DNA of 64,000 bases, from positions 585,501 to 649,500 of the forward strand of contig JAVXUO010000415.1 in NCBI GenBank assembly GCA_033065855.1, read 5' to 3'. The notes beneath the pieces were generated by a model. It made no database searches. It saw only the letters and a program-made list of their open reading frames with translations, and was not told where the DNA came from. The position numbers were made by a program, and so were the translations under genes. Below, piece by piece: positions 45,480 through 55,661 of this stretch. Source of the stretch: Escallonia rubra (Eukaryota; Streptophyta; Magnoliopsida; Escalloniales; Escalloniaceae). The first letter of the stretch is position 1. The number at the start of each line of letters is the position of its first letter.

Positions 45480-46325
45480 AAGGAATTACGAAAAAAACCG
45501 TTGGCAATCTAATTATATTAAGAACTTAGAAGCAAAGCTTAACATGGAGAAAGAAGAGAGGAAGATACTCAACAAGAAAATGGAAGGGAGGATCAAATTA
45601 CTAGAAGATCTAGAATCCTTATTTCCATCTGATATCACTGAAAAGATAAAAAGATTAGCAAGGAAAGAAAATGAACATGAATAAATCCTTCGAATACCTC
45701 AGAGGAAAACATGCATAAACTGGGATTATGAATGGCCAAGCCTCACGCTACCATCAAAGGAAATCAATCACAAATGGATTAAACATGAACTTGTGGATAC
45801 GATTGAGATAGACTGAGAAGATTTCCAACTTATTGAAGACTTCCTAGACATAATTAAATGTGCTCTTCCAGTGATGGGAAGCAATCCAAAGATTATCACA
45901 ATTTAGATGTTGTCAACTTTTGCAGAAAGAAGTGGAAGAAAGCTCAATTAGCCATACCAAATAGGACTCATTTTTAATAAAATTTCTAATGAAGTAAACT
46001 ATACCGATGAACTCTGAAACGCATTTAACCCAAAGAAAGAGAAAATTGAAAGGATCAGTTTTGTTCACACGACTACGAAAAACATGATAGCCAATCAAAA
46101 AGCATCATGTTTTTGCGATGGATGCAAAATGGTAATTCTACGCGGATGAATGCATTCATAGAACCGTCAAAATTGGGGTTAGAGGAAATTATTAAGCTTT
46201 ACGAACAATTCAATAGCCAAAGACCAGAGAACGTGATATGCCTAGCCAAATTTGAGCTATACAAGTTGGTTCGTGACCACAAAATAAACATGATTAAGAT
46301 GGACACTAGTATCAACGAAAAGTGA
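45480..46325 (+). pseudogene. Unrecognised coiled-coil ORF relic
   Basis: From about 45520 one frame reads for roughly 45 codons as a charged helix (KNLEAKLNMEKEERKILNKK), with heptad-like spacing to about 45680. Further stretches in nearby frames, to about 46130, include a CFCDGCK cysteine pair. The 72-residue frame at 46107-46325 follows. Stops and shifts divide the pieces. No family is recognised. It lies downstream of and parallel to the caulimovirid relic and could be its distal part, or an independent element gene. Confidence 0.35.
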
Positions 46326-46999
46326 TTAAACCAAGGAAGGGAGCAAAAATAAAAGCAAAGATTATGTCATGTTAAGGTTTTTAGAAATGGACCTACTTAA
46401 TAATAATGAACTTTCACTTTTGAAGGATCCTATGTAATCCAGTATTTCATCTAAAAAAGAGTGGAGTACGTATTGTAAAGAGAGGTGTGTTTTGATTTTT
46501 GAGGGTGTTTGAGAGAGTGTGAATTGTGCTAAGAACTAGTTTGTACAAGTACCGAGAGTCTAATGCAAATAAACATTTCTTTTCCTTTGTTCTTATGTAA
46601 TTTCCTTTCCAGAATAAATGAATAGCTATTGTTTACAAAAACTACTTTTATACGATGTTTCACAAAACCAATATCCAGAAGGCTTGAGTGTTCGATTATA
46701 GTCATTAGCCAATTAGGACAGAAGTAAGGTGTTAAGCTTTGTGTTCACTTAATGAAAAGCTTGGGTACCAAAAAGTGACAGGAGAAGCATGGCGGACATG
46801 AACTTTGATGCCAAGGAAGTAGGTTGGCAATAGATGTGAATGTGCCACAAGTAATACAGTCCAAGTCAGATGCCAAGTATGTTGATGTGGGATAGAGTAA
46901 GGGCAAAGACCAAGGGCTTCCCAGACAAAGCCTGGGGATGGCAGTGTGGCAAGGGCGATGGCGCGGGGTGAATACGCGACGACAGTCACAATCTAATGC
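46326..46999. other. Intergenic stretch without a recognised gene
   Basis: There are AATAAA-type signals at about 46567 and 46612, after a T-rich zone, but no gene to which they can be assigned. Confidence 0.4.
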
Positions 47000-47609
47000 T
47001 TAGGTCCAACGTCGAGGTCCAACGGTAGGGTTCAATGTGTTTCTCTCTCCATAATTCTAGAGTGAGAAAGTGAATACGAGAATGAGTTATGTTTTGAAGT
47101 CTGAAGAGTCATGTAAATGAATTCTCAAGTCCCCTATTTAGAAGGGGTGAGATGATGATGTCATCAACCGACACGTGACACTCTCTGAGAGCACCTCACC
47201 GAGGGGCCTATAGATGTCGATACTCCACAGAATATCAGATCGCATATTCACCTAGCCAGCCTGCTCCTCACAGCGTCACTCTGTCTGTCAGGAAAGACTG
47301 GCTCACAAAGCTCCAGTATGGCCAGAAAACCCCCTTGATCTAGCCACCAAGCAAAAGCCCTTGTAGAGTCCCACAAGGCGTCGAGAGACGCTGAGGACCT
47401 GGCAGTATTTGGGGAAGGCCTGATGCCCAACTGCCAGGCGAACTAGGCGGGATGCCTTCCGGAGACCTGCTCTTGTCTCAAAGTGACCTGGCAGTCATAG
47501 TCCCTAGGGATGCCGATGAAAAGCCCCCAGTTCCGAAGCATGTAGACTAGTCACACACATACCTTGGCGGAGATGATGTCTTAGAGAGAGATCATATCCC
47601 ATAGATGAG

Positions 47610-48230
47610 TCCTCGTGCTGAAGCACTCAGAGCGTGCCAAGGTACGTAGTGTCCAGGAAGAATCACCTACCTAACGGACCGAGGTAGTGTCCAGAATGAG
47701 CCACCTGCCCAAGAAGTCGAGGTAGAGTCCCAGAGGAGTCGCCTACCTGACAAGTCAAGGCAGTGTCGGAGCCGCCTACCTGGTAGAAGGGGAGTCTTCA
47801 TGCTGGAGCATTTAGAGCTCCCTGGCCGAGGAAGTTTCTTAGAGATCCAACCTATCTCGAGTGTGAGTCCTTATGCCAGAGCACTCAGAGATCGCCAAGG
47901 TAGTGTCTCGGAGGAGTCGCCTACCTGATAGGCTGAGGTAGTGTTCGGAAGGAGTCGCCTGCCTGGCGGGAGGAGAGTCCTTATGTCGGAGCACTAGGAG
48001 CTCCCTAGCGGAGATAGTGTCTTAGAGACCAAGCCTATCCTGCCGATGAGTCCTTGTGCCGAAGCATTCGAAAAGCACCAAGGTAGTGTCCCGAAGGAGT
48101 CGCCTACCAGATGGGTTGAGGTAGTGTCCCGAGGAGTCGCCTACCTAGCAGGAGGGGAGTCCTACAGAGCACTTGGAGCTCCCTAGTGGAGATAGTGTCC
48201 TAGGGGAATCACATATCCCTGCGAGATGCT
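47610..48230 (+). repeat. Tandem array, about 180-bp higher-order unit, three or more copies
   Basis: The phrases GAGGTAGTGTCC, GGAGTCGCCTACCTG, GAGTCCTTATGCC and GAGCACT recur in the same order about every 180 bases. Each unit itself contains two copies of a shorter block built on GTAGTGTC..GGAGTCGCCTACC. Confidence 0.75.
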
Positions 48231-48349
48231 ACAAACTCCGGGGAGTGGGTCGAAGCACGTTCTACGTCCAAGGCAAGGTGCACATGGTGTGGTAAAAATA
48301 TGGACCAATGCGGGGTCTCGGTAATGTGACAAGATGCCAGGGAGCACGA

Positions 48350-48740
48350 CTGTATAAGCAGTGCCATGCTGGGGGCAGGTGACATGGAACGGCGCACAGG
48401 CCCGACGAACGGTGTTGCAGAGTCGGGCATAGTGTCAAGGGCACATGATGCAGGGACGGCGCACGGGCGAGGAGACGGGGTTGTGGAGTCAGCTGTCGTG
48501 CCGAGGGCATGTGAAGCAAGAACAGCACACGGGTGTGGCCGCGGCTATTACGAAGACAAAGCTCAGGCACGGTGATAGTTGTCTGGAGATCGGCGTCATG
48601 CTGGGGGCATGTGACGCAAAGGTGGCGCTCTGGCGTGGTGACCGGTATTATAGAGGCCACCATCGTGCCGGGGGCACATAACGCGGAGACAGCGCTCGAG
48701 CGCCGGTGTTATGGAGGTCGGCGTCGTGCCGGCACGTGAC
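48350..48740 (+). repeat. Tandem array, about 80-90-bp unit, four to five copies
   Basis: Units share CGTGCCGGGGGCA-like and GTGACGC..GGCGC-like phrases at intervals of about 80-90 bases. Variation between units is high. Confidence 0.65.
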
Positions 48741-49020
48741 TCAGAGACGGAGACCTACGTCATGGAGACGGCGCAGTCATGAAGATCATCGGGGATGACC
48801 GAGGCCAACCCTTAGGGAAGGCTGAGGCAGCGTCAAGGTTGTTTTTAAGGGTTTCGCTTCGGTTGATGGTTTGGTAGCGTTGAACTTTGACAGTTGAAAA
48901 GTTGACGTGTCGAGGGAAGGGGACTCAAGATCGGTCCAAAAGTGTGTAGCCAGGTTGGGATAACAGAGGTCTAAATGTGCGAAACTAGGTTGGATAGCAG
49001 CGGTCCAAATGTTCGCAGTC

Positions 49021-49767
49021 AGGATGAGATAGCAACAAACTTAAAAGTCGAAGACAACATGCACATAAGTAACAGTGTATTCTGAAACTACATTGTGTTA
49101 ATTATGTAAAATTTGTAAATAAATCGGGTATAAATTTGCATTTTTCTAAGGTTGTGGGGAGTTAATTATTAAACTTGAAGTATTGAGGTTATATTGCAAT
49201 AATCTTAAACTATTGAAGTCCTGTTGCAACTAAAAATCATCTTGAAATTGTTGTTACAAACTGTCACTTCCAAAATGGATTATGGAGTAAATAAGATTTA
49301 TAATATAGCAAACTGATAAGTAAGTATTTTTTAACATTATTTAAGTAAAAAAACTCAAGAAAAATTACTGCAAAAGCCTGCAAGGATAATATCGTCAATA
49401 TTGTTAGCTCTAGCTTAGACATGATCTCCTTTCCCACTTCCTAACGACACGGTCCGCGAACGCGTACTGTACTTGTCATCATTCTGTTATTAAAGATATC
49501 TGCATCTACCTCGTCCTTAGTCCACCATTTTCAGTTCTATTAAACAAATCTAAACTCTGTATCAATATCATATAGCTTCATCACCTTGACTTTCTGTTAG
49601 CCTGACCACCTCCACCTCCTATTCAACCGAATTCCCCTGATCCCAAGAACCCCAGTAATTAGTGTTTTGCTGTTTCAAATCTTGTCAATTCATCCGTCTG
49701 GGTATCTCTGGATTCCTTTCAGACCTCCGATTCCGGGGTGTTGGAACCTCTCTTGCTGGTAACTCAT
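49021..49767 (+). promoter_or_regulatory. Upstream region and 5' leader of the PUB14-type gene
   Basis: The last ~200 bases before the ATG are C/T-rich and low in ATG codons, as expected for a plant 5' leader. A TATA-like ATCATATAG near 49567 lies about 200 bases upstream of the ATG, but the transcription start cannot be set by eye. Farther upstream is AT-rich sequence without elements that I recognise. Confidence 0.4.
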
Positions 49768-52700
49768 ATGGGTCCGATGGACAATCCGAGCAACGTATTG
49801 GCGAGTCTACTCGCTGAGGCTATTAGGGATATTTCTGGGCTACCCGAGTGCAGAAACGCGTCGAGGAAGCTGTACAGTAATTTGGCTAGGAGGGTAAAGC
49901 TATTGAGCCCTCTGTTTGAGGAATTGAAGGATAGTGATGAAGAGCTTGGTGACGAAGTCGTTGGAGGGTTGCAATTGCTGATCATCGCTTTGAATTCTGT
50001 TAAGGTGCTTCTCCAATCGGTCAACGAAGGCAGTAAGATTTTTCAGGTAACTTATTCTCTCCTTGTTGACTTGGTGCTTTTACCCTTTCTGGGGTTTGAC
50101 TTTTTAATCGTGCTATGACTGGGTTGTGTTGTTTGGTACAAACTTGTGGGATCATAGTTAAGCTGGTTTAAATCTAAGCTTCTGAAAAGTTTTAAGACAG
50201 TTATTTACGGCTCTGATTTCAGTGATAAAAAGTGTATAAAACTGAATACTGATGACAAAATAGAGTTGGTGCCTCTAATGTGGAAGTAGTGTGAATTCTC
50301 CATATATCTTTAGCTACTTACTCTAATAGTAAACTTGATGCTTCAAATTTCTGGAAATCAATGTCATGTGGCGCATTTAAGGCTACATTCGAACTGATTT
50401 CAAGCCTGACGTGGGCCTGTTCAGACTTGGTTCTTATATCTTTTGCTGTGGTCAAACTCGGCTCGTGCTCGTCACGAGCCCAAATCAGCGCTCGAGCTTG
50501 GTTTGCCAAAAATGATCGTAGATATCCAGCTTGGCTCTGCTCTGCGCATTGGTGTGACGGTGTATGTGTCGGGTTTGAGCTTGTAAGCTTTTGTTCATGT
50601 TCAAAAAACCAATCAAGAACCCTTGTTCTAGACATTTCAAAGTTGCAATTACTCATAGAATTGCCAATAAAATCATATACATATCAGAAATAGGAAATTT
50701 GCAAGCAGAAAATGTCAATGTGTAAAGCTAGGATGGTGTTAACAAGAAAGATCTCATCTTCAATCAGATATTGACATCGCTGCTGCAAAATTTGACGAAG
50801 TTGAAATCCGGCGATGAGCTCTTTGATGCTGCCAGTAGATTTAAAATTTGAAGTTCGGCGGTGATTCATGAAGTTCAGCGAGATCGATTAGAATGTGTGA
50901 TTCCAACCTGAGAATAAAATCTCAAATTCTGTAGCAAGAGTTACATGGAATTCCGAACACGGTTGTGGGTTTTTTTTTGGGGGGGGGGGGGTGTATCTGT
51001 GTGTGTGTTAGAGAGAGAGAGAGAGAGTTGAGAAAAGAAGAGAAGTGGTGGTTTAGTTCTAGGGCTTGTGTGGTGTAAATATATTTGGGGTTTTTGATTT
51101 ATGAGTAGATCGATTAAAATGTGTAAATATATTAAGCGACGATTTATGTGTGAATATATTCGGCGATGATTCATGAAGTTCAGCAGGATCAACTAGAATG
51201 TGTGCTTCCAACCCGAAAACTAAATCTGAAAATGTGTAGCAAGAATTACATGGAATTCCCGACCAGTGGGGGTGTGTGGGTGGAGATGCGCGCGTGTGTG
51301 TGTGTAAGAGAGAGAGAGAGAGAGAGAGAGTTGAGAAAAGAAGAGATGCAGCGGTGTAGTTCAAGGGGTTGTGTGGTGTAAATACATTTGGGATTTTTGT
51401 TTCATAAGTAGTGCACGCCTAGTTCCTTTAGCCTAATATTGAGTAAAGAGTAATGTAGTACAAACAAAGATAAGTCATAAATGGGATGTTCACGAACATA
51501 TTCATAAAAGATTGGAAATGTAACCTTTCCTAGTAAAAAAGGAAAAATTCAAACTCGGCTTGTTTAATAGATGAGGTCTAGAATGTTTTTCTTGCTTATT
51601 ATTTTAAAGACAAACAGAGTTGTTAGCAGACAAAAGACGAGCTGTTCATCAATAACGGTTCATTATACAGCCTTGGGCTCATTCAAGAAAGTTAGCTCAC
51701 TCTCTTTGGTGACACTTGGGACGATAACTAAGAGATTATTTTCTTTGTTTATTTATGGGCATGGATGGTTTTCATCCTTCTCATATTTTACTTTTTATGG
51801 GAGGTGTCTAGATTCTAAGATTATTGTTCTTTGGGAACTTCGGAAGATCACCATCGAATAACATCAGCCACCTCTTTTAACATAATGGACTCTGGTGATC
51901 AATGTAAGTCGCAATGCTTATGTGACTTTGCACTTTTCTTTTTGTGTAAGTCTGGAATCTAATAACAGCTATTTGGCTGTGCTTGTCGTATGAGGTGGAA
52001 TTTCCAACAAGCAACTAATCGCTTGGACAGAGGGATTTGGCCTGTGTATAATGCTTCGTGTAACAGCCCTAATTTCATAAGACGTAACTAAAATCAAAGT
52101 CCTAAATGACATAATATTCCGTTAAAGATGACCCCACTAAAGAGATTTCATTATCTTGTAAATCCATCCCAAAACCAAGTAATGAATGCAATAGCTAAAT
52201 TTAATTACTGAAGTCTAACTCCAAATCAATCTACCGATATCCGGGTAAAGTTCTCAAAAATAAAACTAAATTTCTCATTGGTTTAAGAAATAAATGCTCA
52301 AAACTTTCAAGCTTGCCAGAGCCTCTAATGACCTCTCTCACCTGTGGTAATGGACTAAGTAAATGAATGGGGGAGATCCAATAGCGCAGTAAGGAGGGAC
52401 CAAACGGATCGAAAACAAACAAGACGATAATTCGAAGTCAAAAACTGAGCCGAAGCATGGACGAACAAGTTACAAGTAATCGACAATGCAACAAATGAGG
52501 CGAAGCGAATGCGTAAAACGATCATTAAGTGGTCCAAAGAACCAAAAGCAAACACAAAACCTGAAGGCACAAAACGCATGCCGGTAACACAATGGCCATC
52601 ATTAAGAAGGCTATCCAAAAGCGACTACAAAAGTTACCAAGTTACTAAAAAAGTCACTAAAGTGACAACAAAAGTCTTAAAGATTCTCCTTAAAAGACAT

Positions 52701-55661
52701 GGTTGTTTACCGTAATGGTCATATACAATTGAGTTAAGCAAGTGGTCAACAAAAATCTACTGACACAATAGTTCTAAACCAATGAGGGGAATGAAGTTAT
52801 CCCTTACCACAGAAGAAAGCTAGAACCTCTTACCTCAAATCGTGCAAACACAATCTCTTAAATAGGTTCTTCTGTCCAACCTAGTTCACGTAATCATACA
52901 TATCGAGAAGACAACTCATCTAACCACAATAAATCCTATCGTACTCAATTTTATCGACCCAACCTAGGCATAAGAACCCCCTCAGACTGATTTTAATCTC
53001 GTAGAAACTGATATTCTTATTGCTAAAAGCATCTAGCTTTAATCTCAAGTCCCTCTTAAGTATTATAGGATCAAAACATCAAAATCGTCGCTAAAACACT
53101 GTTTATTTTAAATTCAGTTTTGTCTTTGACAAATACTAGAACGAGAGTGCGTAAATATATGGTTTTCCACGATATCATAAAGGCACAGTAAAAAAAATTT
53201 AAATATTTTGGAGCGTACCATTACTTTTCGCATGTCAAAAGTTCCTTAAGAAAAAGCCTTCATTTTTACCCTTTTTTATTTTCAGCAATTTGAGGTAGTA
53301 AACTTAATTACCAAAGAGAGTACACAAGACATAATATAGTTCATGATGATGGTGATATACGTTTAAAATTTCAAAAAAGATTCCGAGAATACGATATTGA
53401 AACCTAATATACATAATCGGGATTTTAACAAAGAAATTCAAGAACAATTACCTTATCAACAGATCTTTTACTTCTTCCTTTATCTCCAAACCCTAGCCTC
53501 TTTCTCTCTCCCTTTTTTTCTTCTCCTTGCCTCTGCAATAAAATACGAAGACTTCTTTTAGTTTTTCTCATCCTTGTTTAGTCACCAACGTAAGTATAAT
53601 ATAACTTGAAGTCCTAATTGCTAATGTAATTATAACTTTAAGTCCTAATTCAAGTCATAGACTATCGGTTTATTGCATGGCATACGCCTTTCTATTTACC
53701 TTTGACAATCTAGAAGATAGCGAAGTGGTTGTTATTTCTCTCTGATTTGTAGTTTTGCTTATTTACATTTGTGATTATGCAGTGGCATTGTCTTCGAAAT
53801 TGTTTAACAGTCTACTTATGTTTATGATTCTAAGGTTATAAGTGTTTTTCATCTCTCAGGCTTTGCAATTGGAGATAACTGCACGCAGGTTTCATCAAGT
53901 AACAGAACAGATTGAAGAGTCATTGTGTCAGATCCCTTATGATCAACTAGACATATCTGAGGAAGTTCGAGAACAGGTATGATAACTTCTATTGTTCTAC
54001 CCAAAACCACGACAGATAACTTTAGCTGTCTGTAATTCCTTTTCTTATGTCCCGTTGACTTTCTGTCTGTTTTATTCACTTTCAGACTGAACTTGTGCAT
54101 GCACAATTTAGAAGAGCAAAAGGAAGAATGGACTCACCGGATTCACAGCTGGTGATAGATTTAGCCATCGCGCAAAAGGAAAAAGACCCTGACCTTGCAA
54201 TTTTAAAGAGACTTTCAGAAAATCTGCAGTTAGCGACTGTCGATGATTTAAAGCAGGAGTCACTTGCTATCCACGATATGGTTATATCAAGTGGTGGAGC
54301 TCCAGATGACTCTTTTGCGACGATGTCATTTCTCCTCAAGAAGCTAAAAGACTCTGTAGTGCTGGAGAATCCTGACACTGATGCCTCCGAGGGTGATAAG
54401 GGCTTGTTTAAGCACCGGTCTCCTGTAATTCCGGATGATTTTCGGTGCCCAATATCCCTTGAATTGATGAAAGATCCTGTGATTGTCTCTACAGGGCAGG
54501 TATAGGACCTGCAAATTGCCTTAAACAGCTGAAGCTTTTCATCCTTGCTGATAGTGATCATTGATCATTTTTACTTTTTTTTTGCAGACTTATGAAAGGT
54601 CCTGCATTCAGAAATGGCTGGACGCTGGGCACAAGACCTGTCCCAAAACACAACAAACGTTGTTGCACACAGCCTTAACACCCAACTATGTCTTGAAGAG
54701 TCTAATCGCTTTGTGGTGTGAGAGTAATGGCATTGCACTGCCACAAAAACAAGGGAATTGCAGAAATAAGAAATCTGGAACCGGCGGTTCAGACTGCGAT
54801 CGAGCTGCTATCAATGCGTTACTGCATAAACTTGCAAATGGGAATTCAGAAGAGCAAAGAGCAGCTGCTGGCGAACTCCGACTGCTGGCAAAGAGAAATG
54901 CAGATAACAGAGTATGTATTGCTGGTGCAGGAGCGATTCCACTGCTTGTTGAACTTTTGTCCTCTCCCGATTCTCGAACCCAGGAGCATGCAGTAACTGC
55001 ACTTCTCAATCTTTCCATAAATGAGGGCAACAAGGGAACTATTGTTAATGCAGGTGCTATACCTGATATAGTAGATGTGTTGAAGAGTGGTAGCATGGAA
55101 GCAAGAGAAAATGCTGCCGCAACCCTTTTTAGCTTATCAGTTGTAGATGAGAACAAGGTTGCAATAGGAGCAGCAGGTGCTATCCCAGCTCTTATTGATT
55201 TGCTCTGTCAGGGGACCCCAAGAGGTAAGAAGGACGCAGCCACAGCTATTTTTAACCTCTCAATTTATCAGGGAAACAAAGTGAGAGCTGTTAGAGCAGG
55301 AATTGTGCCGCCACTGATGAGATTGCTCAAGGATGCTGGGGGTGGAATGGTGGACGAGGCTCTTGCAATATTGGCCATACTTGCAAGCCATCAAGAAGGG
55401 AAATTTGCAATTAGTCAGTCTGAGCCGATCCCTGTTTTGATAGAGGTGGTAAGGACTGGTTCACCACGCAACCGGGAGAATGCAGCAGCTGTGTTGTGGT
55501 CACTCTGTGCAGGTGATGGGCAGTGTCTAAGCATAGCAAGAGAGCTTGGGGCAGAAGAGATACTGAAGGAACTGTCCGAGAATGGCACTGACAGGGCCAA
55601 GAGAAAAGCAGGAAGCGTCTTAGAGCTCCTACAACGCATTGAAGCGGTTGTTGATCTCTGA
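49768..55661 (+). CDS. PUB14: U-box E3 ubiquitin ligase with ARM repeats, PUB14-type (four exons, 627 residues)
   Basis: Exons are 49768-50046, 53860-53976, 54086-54499 and 54588-55661. All introns are GT-AG and phase 0, giving 627 residues, close to the 632 I recall for Arabidopsis PUB14. Residues 1-240 form the helical N-terminal domain of this class ([20 protein letters not shown]). The U-box spans about 247-320 ([36 protein letters not shown]). ARM repeats fill about 343-620, seen as repeated [24 protein letters not shown] and [11 protein letters not shown] blocks. U-boxes recruit E2 enzymes without zinc, and ARM repeats bind substrates. Related ligases act in immune-receptor turnover and cell-death control, but the targets here are unknown. 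The start ATG was chosen over an upstream in-frame GTG at 49738. All frames are intact. Orthology to PUB14 rather than PUB13 or others needs a tree. Confidence 0.95.
50860..51410 (+). repeat. Tandem duplication within intron 1, about 302-bp offset, with GA and GT runs
   Basis: GATTCATGAAGTTCAGC occurs at about 50865 and 51167. The copies share a G/GT-rich centre, a GAGAGA run, GTTGAGAAAAGAAGAGA and TTGTGTGGTGTAAATA in the same order. The first copy has an extra G-run (about 50979-50991) and a longer tail. Confidence 0.85.
52061..53660 (-). mobile_element. LTR-like insertion in intron 1, minus strand, 5' end missing
   Basis: It begins TGTAACAGCCCTAATTTC, the mirror form of an LTR end. Towards 53600 it contains AAGTCCTAATTGCTAATGTAATTATAACT, cut here as AAGTCCTAATTGCTAATG, related to the reverse complement of the TATAATTAC/AAGGACTT repeats in element B LTRs (30890-31015). 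The CT-rich leader at 53470-53560 also mirrors LTR leaders. No flanking duplication was found, and the segment corresponding to the first ~240 bases of a B-type LTR is absent. Confidence 0.4.

Larger units (their letters stand above)
47000..49020. repeat. GC-rich complex repeat region, probably part of an LTR or other element
   Basis: The composition is far more GC-rich than its surroundings. Two tandem arrays dominate (separate entries). The left part, with TCTCTCTCC, GAGTGAGAAAG and a CCCCTATTTAG stretch near 47132, resembles the leader and TATA area of a minus-strand plant LTR. No element ends or target duplication were found. Open frames on both strands here are repeat-derived. Confidence 0.45.
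50047..53859 (+). other. Intron 1 of the PUB14-type gene (3.8 kb)
   Basis: It is bounded by CAG/GTAACT at 50046/50047 and TCTCTCAG/GCTTTG at 53859/53860. The intron is many times longer than the other two (109 and 88 bases). It contains a tandem duplication (50860-51410) and an LTR-like insertion (about 52061-53660). The open frames inside, such as 50361-50693 and 52509-52715, match nothing and lack exon features. Confidence 0.9.

Noticed and set aside
48209..48739. Four overlapping open frames on both strands
   Set aside because: GC-rich tandem repeat readings with no protein family.
50361..50693. 110-residue frame in intron 1 as a possible extra exon or alternative start
   Set aside because: No splice sites join it in frame to exon 2, it has no similarity to U-box proteins, and the four-exon model already gives the full family length.
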